Origin: CAYSIX01 sp964431205
GTDB taxonomy: Bacteria > Planctomycetota > Phycisphaerae > Phycisphaerales > Phycisphaeraceae
Assembly (NCBI GenBank): GCA_964431205.1
Contig: CAYSIX010000078.1
Span: 1-16,896, forward strand
DNA: 16,896 bases
Direction of reading: 5' to 3'
Part shown: positions 7,507-14,352 of the stretch, piece after piece
How positions within the stretch are numbered: position 1 is the first letter of the stretch
Layout: each line of letters begins with the position of its first letter
Program-made: the position numbers and the translations under genes
The notes under the pieces: model-generated
Told to the model about the DNA's origin: nothing
The model's database searches: none
What the model saw: the letters and a program-made list of their open reading frames with translations, nothing else

Positions 7507-9207
7507 ATGCCTACCATGACCGACACCGAACCGAACACGACCCCCACCAGCCAGGCCCCGCCGACGGTCTACCGCATCCTCGCCGCCGACAAGCTCGCCA
7601 AGGAGGGCCTGGAGTGGATCGAGGCCCAGCCCGACGCCGAGCTGGTCAACAAGCCGGGCCTGAGCGAGGACGAGTACGCGGCGATCGTCGGCGAGCACGA
7701 CGCGATGATCGTGCGCAGCGGGATCAAGGTGACGGCGAAGATCCTGGCGAACCCGGGGCGGCTGAAGGTGATCGCCCGCGCCGGCGTGGGCGTGGACAAC
7801 ATCGACCTGGACGCGGCGACGGAGAAGGGCATCCTCGTCGTCAACACCGCGGACGCGAACACGATCACCACCGCCGAGCACGCGCTGGCGCTGCTGCTGG
7901 CGCTGGTGCGGCACGTGGGCCCGGCGCACCGCACGATGGCCGAGGGCGGCTGGGACCGCTCGAAGTTCCAGGGCCGCCAGCTCGCGGGCAAGACGCTGGG
8001 GGTGGTCGGCTTCGGCCGGATCGGCCAGACGGTGGCGACGCGGGCGCTGGCGTTCGACATGAACGTGCTCGCCTACGACCCGTTCATCAACGCCGAGACG
8101 ATGCTCGACGGCAAGGTGCGGATGTACCGCGACTTCGAGGAGATGCTGCCGCACGCCGACGTGCTGACCTTCCACGTGCCGTTGAACGATCAAACCCGGG
8201 GGATGCTCGGGGCGCAGAACTTCGACAAGGCCCGCAAGGGCGTGTTCGTGGTCAACGCGGCACGGGGCGGGGTGGTGGACGAGCAGGCGCTGCTCGAGGC
8301 GCTGGACAGCGGCCGGTGCGGCGGCGCGGCGCTGGACGTGTACACCACCGAGCCGCTGCCGGCCGACCACCCGCTGCGAGAGCACCCGCAGGTGCTGCTG
8401 ACCCCGCACCTGGGCGCCAGCACGGTCGAGGCGCAGCAGGCGGTGAGCATCGACGCGGCGGCGGCGTGCCTGACGTACCTGCGCGGCCAGGGCATCCAGG
8501 GCGCGGTCAACGCCGCCGGCCTGCGCATCGACCTGAGCACGATCCAGAGGCAGTACGTGGACCTCTCGCGGCGGATGGCCCAGCTCATCAGCCCCATGGT
8601 CACCCGGGGCATCGCCTGCGTGACGATCGAGCTGATCGGCAAGCAGCTCGCCGGCGCCGCGGGCATGGTCGAGCGCACCGCGCTGGTCGGGCTGCTGCGC
8701 GACCACCTGCAGGACCCGGTGAACCTGATCAACGTCAACCAGGTCGCCGAGCAGCGCGGCATCCGCGTGCGCACGGTGACCAGCGAAGAGGACGGCTCGC
8801 GCGGGCCGCAGCTCACGCTCGAGATCCAAGGGCCCAGCGACGCCGTCGAGCCGAACGCCCACGAGGCCGATAAAACCCGTCGCATCGTCGGCCGCGTGTA
8901 CGACGACCTCAAGTCCCGCGTGATCGAGATCAACGGCTACCACATGGACATGGTCCCCGCCGGGCACATGGTCCTGCTGCAGAACGAGGACCGCCCCGGC
9001 ATGATCGGGATGGTCGGCAGCGAGTTCGGCGAGTCGAAGCTCAACATCGCGGACATGACGATCAGTCGCCGGCCGAACCCGGACGGCCAGGGCGCCACGG
9101 CGCTGATGGTCCTCAAGGTCGACGACGAGCCGCCGGCCGCGCTGCTCAACCGCCTCAAGGCCCGACCCGGCATCCTCAAGGTCGCCGCCCTCAAGCTGCC
9201 CGAATGA
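7507..9207 (+). CDS. serA: D-3-phosphoglycerate dehydrogenase, long form with ACT domain
   Basis: SerA oxidises 3-phosphoglycerate with NAD to 3-phosphohydroxypyruvate, the first step of serine synthesis. The 566-aa product begins with about 20 unstructured Thr/Pro-rich residues, then the substrate domain (about 22-120), the NAD-binding Rossmann domain with VGFGRIG at 167-173, catalytic Arg253 in AARGG, Glu282 in TEP and His301 in TPHLGAST. Residues about 335-490 match the intervening (ASB) domain of long SerA enzymes and 494-566 an ACT domain (HMVLLQNEDRPGMIGMVGSE), which in relatives senses serine. The start at 7507 has GGGAG 6 nt upstream; an in-frame ATG three codons later is a minor alternative. 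The gene converges on rnpA across 33 bp. Confidence 0.96.
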   Translation: MPTMTDTEPNTTPTSQAPPTVYRILAADKLAKEGLEWIEAQPDAELVNKPGLSEDEYAAIVGEHDAMIVRSGIKVTAKILANPGRLKVIARAGVGVDNIDLDAATEKGILVVNTADANTITTAEHALALLLALVRHVGPAHRTMAEGGWDRSKFQGRQLAGKTLGVVGFGRIGQTVATRALAFDMNVLAYDPFINAETMLDGKVRMYRDFEEMLPHADVLTFHVPLNDQTRGMLGAQNFDKARKGVFVVNAARGGVVDEQALLEALDSGRCGGAALDVYTTEPLPADHPLREHPQVLLTPHLGASTVEAQQAVSIDAAAACLTYLRGQGIQGAVNAAGLRIDLSTIQRQYVDLSRRMAQLISPMVTRGIACVTIELIGKQLAGAAGMVERTALVGLLRDHLQDPVNLINVNQVAEQRGIRVRTVTSEEDGSRGPQLTLEIQGPSDAVEPNAHEADKTRRIVGRVYDDLKSRVIEINGYHMDMVPAGHMVLLQNEDRPGMIGMVGSEFGESKLNIADMTISRRPNPDGQGATALMVLKVDDEPPAALLNRLKARPGILKVAALKLPE

Positions 9208-9211
9208 CGCG

Positions 9212-9223
9212 GCTCACGTGAGC
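9212..9223. terminator. 12-bp perfect palindrome in the serA/rnpA convergent gap
   Basis: GCTCACGTGAGC is a perfect inverted repeat a few bases after the serA stop and about 18 bp after the rnpA stop. Its position fits a shared terminator for convergent genes, but there is no T-run on either side and no loop bases, so hairpin formation would need to open the central pairs. It could equally be a CACGTG-type protein site. Confidence 0.3.
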
Positions 9224-9240
9224 GCGCGACGCCGCCGCAT

Positions 9241-9630
9241 TTATCCTGACTCGCCCGCGCGCCGGTCGATCGCCGCCACCGCGCGGCGCAGCATCGAGCC
9301 GTACTCGTCCACCGTCCGCGGCTCGTGCGGCGAGACCACCAGCACCAGGTCGTACGGCCCCGGCAAATCAAACTGATTCAGCCGGAACGCTTCGCGCAGC
9401 AGCCGCTTGATCCGGTTCCGCCGCACCGCCGTCCCCACCCGACGCGACACGGTCAACCCCAGGCGGTGAAACCCCAGCCCGTTCGGCCTCGCCCGCACCG
9501 ACAGCGGGCCCACCCGCCGCGTCAGCCCCGCGTCGAACACCGCGCCGAACGCGCGTCGGCCCGACAGCCGCTGCGCCCGTCGCAACCGGTACCGCCGCGA
9601 CTCCTGCTCCGATCCGACACGCTCATGCAT
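9241..9630 (-). CDS. rnpA: ribonuclease P protein component
   Basis: RnpA is the basic protein subunit that helps the RNase P RNA cut 5' leaders from tRNA precursors. The product (129 aa from ATG 9630, or 134 aa from GTG 9645) has the RYRLRRAQRLSGRRAFGAVFDAG opening, the central beta-sheet segment RLGLTVSRRVG and the diagnostic RNR helix GTAVRRNRIKRLLREAFR, followed by DLVLVVSP and a C-terminal helix. It is Arg-rich as expected. ATG 9630 is preferred for its codon; neither start has a good Shine-Dalgarno sequence. It lies only 43 bp (28 bp to the GTG) downstream of the M50 protease gene on the same strand. The usual partners rpmH and yidC/yidD are not here. Confidence 0.93.
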   Translation of the reverse strand: MHERVGSEQESRRYRLRRAQRLSGRRAFGAVFDAGLTRRVGPLSVRARPNGLGFHRLGLTVSRRVGTAVRRNRIKRLLREAFRLNQFDLPGPYDLVLVVSPHEPRTVDEYGSMLRRAVAAIDRRAGESG

Positions 9631-9673
9631 CGTGCCCGCGCTCACGTTCCGACGCGTTCGACCGCCTCCGCCC

Positions 9674-10795
9674 TCACCCCCGCGCCGGCAGGACGTCCGA
9701 CGGCGTGTCCTGCGCCTCGCCCTCCTCGATCGCCCGGTGGATCATCATCCACTCCGTGATGTTCTCCAGGTTCAGCACGCCCACCAGCCGCCCGCCGCGG
9801 ACCACCGGCACGATCGACAGGCCTCGCTCACGCATCCGGTTGAACACGTCCGACACCCGGTCCGTCTCCGACACCGGCTCGACGTCCGCCTGCATCGCCG
9901 AGGCCACCTCCGCCTCCAGCCCCGACTCGGCCAACGTCCGCATCAACGCCACCCGCGGCAGCACCCCCACGATCCGCTCCCCGTCCACCACCGGAAAGTC
10001 CTGCTGGTCCGACGCCAGCAGCTTCTCGACCACCGACCCCAGCGAGTCCCGCGGCGACAGCGTCTGGAATCGGCTGAGCATCGCGTCCCGCACCAGCACG
10101 TCCCGCAGCATCGACCGCACCTCCGTGTGCTGCGCCTCCGCCTGCGCCCCGAGGAACACGAAGATCGCGATGAACAACAGGAACGGGTTCGTGAACAGCC
10201 CCAGCAGACCGAAGAGGATCGCCATCATCTGCCCCACGTTCGCCGCCACGTTCGTCGCGCGCACGTACGGCATCCGCGTGGCCAGCAGGGCCCGCAGCAT
10301 CCGGCCCCCGTCCATCGGGAACGCCGGCAGCAGGTTGAACAGCACCAGGATCACGTTCACCCACAGCAGGTGCGTCAGAAAGTCCTGGCCCAGGTACTTG
10401 ACGCTCTCCACCGTCGCCAGCCCGCTGTCGAACGCGAGCACGACGTAGAGAACCGCCGCGATCACGACGTTGACCATCGGTCCCGCGGCGGCGACGACCA
10501 GCTCCTGCTTCGGGTCGTCCGGCATCCGCTCCAGCCGCGCGAGCCCGCCGATCGGCAGCAGCGTCACGTCCCGCGTGCCGATCCCGTATCGCCTCGCCGC
10601 GAACACGTGACCCAGCTCGTGCAGCACCACGCACGCGAACAACGCCAGCACGAACCCCACGCTCTTGAGCGCCTGCGCGAACGTCTGACCCGCCGCCAGA
10701 TTCGCGTACAGGATCCACGCCAGCAGCAGCAGAAACGTCCAGTGCATCAGCACCGGGATCCCCGAAACCGAAAACAGACGGACCGACCATTTCAT
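9674..10795 (-). CDS. site-2-type M50 zinc metalloprotease with C-terminal CBS pair
   Basis: A 373-aa integral membrane protease of the S2P/M50 family (Rip3-like layout). It has hydrophobic segments at about 14-33 and 47-62, the zinc motif HELGH at 59-63 within a membrane helix, further segments at about 100-122 and 143-158, the second active-site motif NLLPAFPMDGGR with Asp162, and a last hydrophobic stretch at about 186-216. Two CBS motifs follow at about 231-290 and 297-352, which in relatives bind adenyl nucleotides and control activity. Such enzymes cut transmembrane substrates such as anti-sigma factors; the substrate here is unknown. The start at 10795 has GGAG 9 nt upstream. A longer open frame to 10957 reads through the upstream palindromic repeat and is not real. 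rnpA follows closely and is probably co-transcribed. Confidence 0.9.
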   Translation of the reverse strand: MKWSVRLFSVSGIPVLMHWTFLLLLAWILYANLAAGQTFAQALKSVGFVLALFACVVLHELGHVFAARRYGIGTRDVTLLPIGGLARLERMPDDPKQELVVAAAGPMVNVVIAAVLYVVLAFDSGLATVESVKYLGQDFLTHLLWVNVILVLFNLLPAFPMDGGRMLRALLATRMPYVRATNVAANVGQMMAILFGLLGLFTNPFLLFIAIFVFLGAQAEAQHTEVRSMLRDVLVRDAMLSRFQTLSPRDSLGSVVEKLLASDQQDFPVVDGERIVGVLPRVALMRTLAESGLEAEVASAMQADVEPVSETDRVSDVFNRMRERGLSIVPVVRGGRLVGVLNLENITEWMMIHRAIEEGEAQDTPSDVLPARG

Positions 10796-11078
10796 CAGCA
10801 AGGCTCCACGGACCGACGATCTCAAACCATACGTTCGGCCCGACGTGAAGGCGAACGGACGGAGGCGTTTCGAGTTCCGAGTTCCGAGTGTAGCGGCGGG
10901 GCATCGCCCCGCGCCGGGCTTCCGAGGGCACCACACCCCGCGCGTCGGGCCCGCCACGGCGTGCCGGATCCGCCACGCCGGTCCACGCGTGGCCCGCTGG
11001 GCCGCCGCTAGACGGAGACGTGCGACCGGGTCGCCGCTACTTCGATCGTATTCGCGTCTGCGCCACCCCGGCAGCCGG
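10796..11078. other. intergenic region holding palindromic cluster A
   Basis: This 283-bp gap separates the 5' end of the M50 gene from the 3' end of the fusion gene. Its first 75 bp should hold the M50 promoter; I see no clear -10/-35 pair there. Most of the rest (10888-11013) is the diverged REP cluster described separately. Nothing recognisable lies in 11014-11078. Confidence 0.7.
10888..11013 (+). repeat. REP cluster A (BIME-like, solitary copy)
   Basis: The cluster contains a variant tag GTGTAGCG (10888-10895) with a perfect hairpin GCGGGGC-ATC-GCCCCGC (10896-10912). A degenerate second hairpin without a tag follows (GGGCACCACACCCC, 10926-10939). Next is the folding spacer, CGGCGT (10957-10962) pairing with ACGCCG (10975-10980) across 12 nt, and last an inverted copy of the other class: stem 10989-10995, loop GCT, stem 10999-11005, then CGCTAGAC (11006-11013). 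The order is the same as in clusters B and C beside the transposase, but the copy is more diverged and has no transposase next to it. Confidence 0.85.
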
Positions 11079-13331
11079 TCACGGTGTCAGCTTCTCGGCC
11101 AGGCGTCGTGCCTCAAGCGCCAGCTCCAGCGCCGCACGCCCGTCCTCGGCGCTCTGGCTGGACGGGTGACGCCCGCTCTGGATCGTCTCCAGCGTCCGCT
11201 GCATCATCGCACGCAGCGCCGCGCCGCGCGTCACCGGTTCGGGTTCCTGCATCGGCCAGCTCACCCGCACCTCGCGATCGACGCGCACCGTCCGGTCGCC
11301 GTGCTGCACGTGACGCTCCGTCTCATCGAACCGCCGCAGCGTCACCGCCTCGCCGCCCGACGCCAGCTCCGTCAGCCGCTCGATCTGCGCCTCGCTGAGC
11401 AGCGCCCGCACGGTCAGCTCCGCCGGCGCGTCGCCGCGCACGTGCGCCTCGCCGTGCTCGAAGATCATGTGGAACGTCTGCCGCTCGGCGGGCTCGGCCT
11501 GATGCATGCCGTGGTACACGTTCACCGTCGCCGCCTCCCCGAAGCGCAGGTCGCACGCCGCCTGGTCGATCAGCGTCGAGGCCGGCCGACGCACGCGCAG
11601 CGCCGCGACCAGCCACCCCTCGCCCAGCCACCACCGCAGCAGGTCGAAGTACGCCGCCCCCGGCGTCACGAACAGCCCCCCGCTGCGCCGCTCGTCCCAG
11701 AACCAGTGGTCCTCCGCCAGCGCCGCGTCCGACCCGCAGTTCACCAGCGCGCCGCGCAGCGGCCGGCCCAGCAGCCCCCACTCGATCAGCCGCTTCATCG
11801 GCTCGGCCGCCGGCCCGTCCCGCAGCGACGTGTTCACCCCTAAAAACAAATCACGCTGCACCGCCTGGTTGATCAGTTGCTGCGCGTCCACCAGGTCCAG
11901 CGCCAGCGGCGGCTCGCTGAGCACGTGCTTGCCCGCCGCCAACGCCGCCCCGATCAGCTCCGCGCGACGGTGCGGCGGCGCCGCGACGTGCACCAGCCTC
12001 ACCCGCGAGTCGCCCAGCAACGCCTCGGCGTCCGACGACGCCTCCAGACGCAACGCCTTGGCCGCCGCCTCCGCCCGGTCGGCCCGCTCGTCCCACACCC
12101 CCACCGCCGCCAGACCCGCGATCGCCGGGCTCTGCTCCAGCAGCTCCCGCCCCGGCGCCTCCAGCCCCAGCACGGCGTAACCCAGCGTCTGCCTCCCCGT
12201 CGCCCGCACCGTCCCCAGACGCGACTCGCGGTAGTCGTGCAGCTCCAGCACGCTCAGCAAATACGCCAGGATCGACTCGGCCCCCTGGTTCTTGTTCGGC
12301 CCGTCCGGCTGCAAGCCGTCCTGGCATCCGCCGGTCTGCTCGTGGTACAGCGGCACCCCCAGGTCGTTACGCCCGCGGAACCACTCGAAGCACCGCCAGG
12401 CGTGCTCGGCCCACAGCGTCTCGCCCGTGATCCGCGCCGCCGTCAGGCACGCGTGCACCATCGCGTACGCCTCCAGCGGCTGCTGGTCGAACGGCGCCCG
12501 CTTGCCGCCGCGGGGGTACCACCCGCGGTTGCCGATGATCGTCAGGTGCCCCCCGCCGGCGTCGAACTGCCCCTCGGCCGTCTGCACCTCCAGCAGCCAG
12601 CGCAGCGACGCCAGGCCCACCTCCAGCATGTCCCCGCGGTTCAGCGACACCCCCGCCGCCAGCATCGCGTGCGACAGCTTCGCGTTGTCGTACGTCACCA
12701 CCTCCTCCCACCACGGCCAGTCCTCGCGGGCGTGCTCGCGGTACGCCCGCACCAGCCGCTCGGCGTAGTCGTCCCGGATCTGCCGCGCCAGGCCGTCCTG
12801 CGGCTCCACCCCCAGGTACGCGTCCAGCCCCAGCACCGTGAACGCGTACGACCTCAGGTGCCCCAGCTCCCGAACCCCCGGCAACGCCTTGCGCAGCAGC
12901 TCCCGCGACAGCTCCCGCACCGGCTCGGTCGGCGCCATCGCCACCGACAGCCCCAACGCCCACACCGTCCGGCCCTGGCTGTCCTTGCTGCCCTCGGGCT
13001 CCAGCCACCGCCGGTCGTAGCCCATGAAGTTGCGGAACGTGCCGTTGTCTTCGTTGAACGCGTAGGCCAGGAACCCCAGGTACCGCTGCAGCGGCACCAC
13101 CCGCTCGTCGTAGCCCCGCAGCTTCGCGTGCAGCAACGCCGCGATCAACGCCCGCGCGTTGTCGTCGATGCAGTACCCGTGGTTCAGGTCCGGCACCGCG
13201 TACCGCGCGTGCTGGAACATCCCCGTGTCGTCGGTCATCCGCAGCAACTGCCGCAGATCGATCTCCGGGAACGGGTCCCACGGCAGCGGTTTCATCGGCG
13301 GCGGGGTGATCTCGGCCAGGGCCAGGCTCAT
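11079..13331 (-). CDS. fusion of (alpha/alpha)-barrel glycoside-type domain with a degenerate Gfo/Idh/MocA-like domain
   Basis: A 750-aa cytoplasmic protein with no signal peptide. Residues about 25-370 form a helical repeat region with RMTDDTGMFQHARYAVPD, HGYCIDDNARAL, NFMGYDRRW, TYDNAKLSHAML, RGGKRAPFDQQPLEAYA and NKNQGAESILAYLLSV. This resembles the (alpha/alpha)6-barrel domain found fused to glycosyltransferases or near mannoside phosphorylases; that match is from memory and moderately sure. Residues about 380-680 follow the Gfo/Idh/MocA oxidoreductase pattern (VRLVHVAAPPHRRAELIGAALAAGKHVLSEPPLAL, then YFDLLRWWLGE). The Gly-rich NAD motif is poor (VLGLEAPG), the EKP catalytic Lys is Pro475 (SEPP), and the later D-x-G-x-H site reads TPGAA, so the oxidoreductase half is probably inactive. 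The start at 13331 is preceded by GAGGACGAGG. The substrate is unknown. Confidence 0.8.
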   Translation of the reverse strand: MSLALAEITPPPMKPLPWDPFPEIDLRQLLRMTDDTGMFQHARYAVPDLNHGYCIDDNARALIAALLHAKLRGYDERVVPLQRYLGFLAYAFNEDNGTFRNFMGYDRRWLEPEGSKDSQGRTVWALGLSVAMAPTEPVRELSRELLRKALPGVRELGHLRSYAFTVLGLDAYLGVEPQDGLARQIRDDYAERLVRAYREHAREDWPWWEEVVTYDNAKLSHAMLAAGVSLNRGDMLEVGLASLRWLLEVQTAEGQFDAGGGHLTIIGNRGWYPRGGKRAPFDQQPLEAYAMVHACLTAARITGETLWAEHAWRCFEWFRGRNDLGVPLYHEQTGGCQDGLQPDGPNKNQGAESILAYLLSVLELHDYRESRLGTVRATGRQTLGYAVLGLEAPGRELLEQSPAIAGLAAVGVWDERADRAEAAAKALRLEASSDAEALLGDSRVRLVHVAAPPHRRAELIGAALAAGKHVLSEPPLALDLVDAQQLINQAVQRDLFLGVNTSLRDGPAAEPMKRLIEWGLLGRPLRGALVNCGSDAALAEDHWFWDERRSGGLFVTPGAAYFDLLRWWLGEGWLVAALRVRRPASTLIDQAACDLRFGEAATVNVYHGMHQAEPAERQTFHMIFEHGEAHVRGDAPAELTVRALLSEAQIERLTELASGGEAVTLRRFDETERHVQHGDRTVRVDREVRVSWPMQEPEPVTRGAALRAMMQRTLETIQSGRHPSSQSAEDGRAALELALEARRLAEKLTP

Positions 13332-13383
13332 CCTCGTCCTCGGCAGCGTGTCGGTTCGGTCACAGGCCGGTGGCCCGACCGGC

Positions 13384-13389
13384 ATTGTA
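13384..13389 (-). promoter_or_regulatory. -10-like TACAAT box for the fusion gene
   Basis: Read on the minus strand, TACAAT (5 of 6 match to the consensus) lies 52 bp before the ATG at 13331. The likely -35 region reads TTCTCG at about 16 bp spacing, which is weak. A transcript from here would carry a leader of about 45 nt including the GAGGACGAGG ribosome binding site. Confidence 0.35.
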
Positions 13390-13450
13390 TCGGGCAGACC
13401 GCCCCGAGAACGTGATCAGACGCCTCCCCGCGGCCCGTTTCGAGGTCCGC

Positions 13451-13475
13451 GTTTAGCGGCGGGGCACCGCCCCGC
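13451..13475 (+). repeat. REP unit B1
   Basis: Tag GTTTAGCG (13451-13458) followed by the perfect 7-bp stem GCGGGGC-ACC-GCCCCGC (13459-13475). Confidence 0.9.
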
Positions 13476-13492
13476 GCTGGCCCGGGTTTCGC

Positions 13493-13517
13493 GTTTAGCG
13501 GCGGGGCATCGCCCCGC
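13493..13517 (+). repeat. REP unit B2
   Basis: Tag GTTTAGCG (13493-13500) followed by GCGGGGC-ATC-GCCCCGC (13501-13517). The loop differs from B1 at the middle base only. Confidence 0.9.
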
Positions 13518-13534
13518 GCTGGGCCGAGTTTCGC

Positions 13535-13559
13535 GTTTAGCGGCGGGGCATCGCCCCGC
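13535..13559 (+). repeat. REP unit B3
   Basis: Tag GTTTAGCG (13535-13542) followed by GCGGGGC-ATC-GCCCCGC (13543-13559), again 42 bp after the previous unit. Confidence 0.9.
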
Positions 13560-13626
13560 GTGGACCGAGGTCCGAGTTCAGCGGCGGGCCCGGACGGCGT
13601 CACGCGACCGCCACGCCGACCCACAC

Positions 13627-13651
13627 GCGGCCCGTTGGGCCGCCGCTAAAC
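13627..13651 (-). repeat. inverted REP unit B5, second hairpin class, overlapping the transposase stop
   Basis: On the minus strand the tag GTTTAGCG (13651-13644) is followed by the perfect stem GCGGCCC-AAC-GGGCCGC (13643-13627). Geometry equals the first class (8-nt tag, 7-bp stem, 3-nt loop) but the inner stem bases are different. The TAG in the tag is the in-frame stop codon of the transposase gene. Confidence 0.9.
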
Positions 13652-14233
13652 ACCCGTGAAGGGCGTCACGAACGGCCACGTCTGACGCCGTTTGCCCTCG
13701 CGGACCGGGTTTTCGAGAACGTACGCGACGGCCGCGGCCACGCGCTGCGGCGAGTCCAGATAGACGTGCCACGCGTTGCGGGCCCACGGCGAGGGCGGCC
13801 CCGGGAACGTCGCCAACGGGTGCAACCCATCCGCCCGCAGATGCTTGGTGGCCTCGCCCTTGAGCTGTGCCGCCATCTTCTCGACCGTGAGACGAGTATG
13901 CCGTCGGATCACTATGTGCACGTGCTCCGGGAGAATGGAGCACGCATGCAGCACCAGGTCGGATCGATCGATCGCGCGAACGAAACCGCGGGCGATCGCC
14001 AGGGCTTGGCGTCCGCTGAAACTGACCGGCGGGTACCGAAGCGCCCGCTTCGCCGCCGCCCGCACCGCCGGATCGTGCGGCTGCCGTGCGACCGAGCGGC
14101 GCGTGTCCGTCTTCGTCGCCGACTCGAATCGCAGCAGTTCCCACCGTCGCACGAAGTCCGACCACGGCCCGCGGGGATCGTTGGGTAGCCAGAACCCGTA
14201 CGCGGTAATGATCGTGTGATACGCGATGATCAC
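13646..14233 (-). CDS. REP-associated tyrosine transposase (RAYT, HUH/Y1 type)
   Basis: RAYTs are single-strand DNA nucleases of the IS200/IS605-like Y1 superfamily, thought to recognise and spread REP hairpins. The 195-aa product starts at GTG 14233 (MIIAYHTIITAYGFWLPNDP). It has the HUH metal motif HVH with His104 and His106 in LPEHVHIVIRR, a helix VEKMAAQLKGEATKHLR, a WHVYLDSPQRV segment, and the presumed catalytic Tyr171 in AYVLENPVREG. All key positions are present with no frameshift, so it could be active. The open frame extends upstream to 14350 only because REP units (42 bp, 14 codons) keep it open; the GTG is chosen because conserved sequence starts there. There is no Shine-Dalgarno sequence. 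The stop TAG lies within the tag of the adjoining REP. REP clusters flank it on both sides, which fixes the assignment. Confidence 0.9.
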   Translation of the reverse strand: MIIAYHTIITAYGFWLPNDPRGPWSDFVRRWELLRFESATKTDTRRSVARQPHDPAVRAAAKRALRYPPVSFSGRQALAIARGFVRAIDRSDLVLHACSILPEHVHIVIRRHTRLTVEKMAAQLKGEATKHLRADGLHPLATFPGPPSPWARNAWHVYLDSPQRVAAAVAYVLENPVREGKRRQTWPFVTPFTGV

Positions 14234-14242
14234 GACGACCCA

Positions 14243-14267
14243 GTTTAGCGGCGGGGCACCGCCCCGC
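14243..14267 (+). repeat. REP unit C1
   Basis: Tag GTTTAGCG (14243-14250) followed by GCGGGGC-ACC-GCCCCGC (14251-14267). Its tag begins 9 bp upstream of the transposase GTG and mirrors the inverted tag at the gene's stop. Confidence 0.9.
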
Positions 14268-14284
14268 GCGGGCCCGAGTTTCGC

Positions 14285-14309
14285 GTTTAGCGGCGGGGCA
14301 CCGCCCCGC
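14285..14309 (+). repeat. REP unit C2
   Basis: Tag GTTTAGCG (14285-14292) followed by GCGGGGC-ACC-GCCCCGC (14293-14309). Confidence 0.9.
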
Positions 14310-14352
14310 GCTGGGCCGGACGGCGTCACGCGACCGCCACGCCGATCCACGC

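Larger units (their letters stand above)
13332..13645. other. intergenic region with fusion-gene promoter area and palindromic cluster B
   Basis: This 314-bp stretch lies between the 5' end of the fusion gene and the 3' end of the transposase gene. Positions 13332-13430 should hold the fusion-gene leader and promoter. Positions 13451-13651 are REP cluster B. Just before the cluster, GCGGCCCGTT at 13430-13439 equals the left half of the inverted-class REP and may be a remnant. Confidence 0.7.
13451..13651 (+). repeat. REP cluster B (BIME, transposase 3' side)
   Basis: Three tag-plus-hairpin units are in tandem, with hairpins starting at 13459, 13501 and 13543, exactly 42 bp apart. A fourth unit follows with tag GTTCAGCG (13576-13583) but its hairpin is collapsed to GCGGGCCC. 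Next comes a spacer in which CGGCGT (13595-13600) can pair with ACGCCG (13613-13618), then an inverted-class REP (13627-13651). The last tag contains the stop codon of the transposase gene. The linker between units is GCTGGGCCGAGTTTCGC with few changes. Confidence 0.92.

Noticed and set aside
7408..8967. Minus-strand open frame opposite serA
   Set aside because: Repetitive Val/His/Arg/Asp translation, no family resemblance, fully covered by serA.
13328..13624. 98-aa minus-strand frame with repeated GDAPPLNAKLGPAR segments
   Set aside because: The apparent protein repeat is only the translation of the 42-bp REP units, which are a multiple of three and so keep the frame open.
14234..14350. 39-residue N-terminal extension of the transposase
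   Set aside because: It is translated REP sequence (GGAPPLN repeats); conserved transposase sequence starts at the GTG at 14233.
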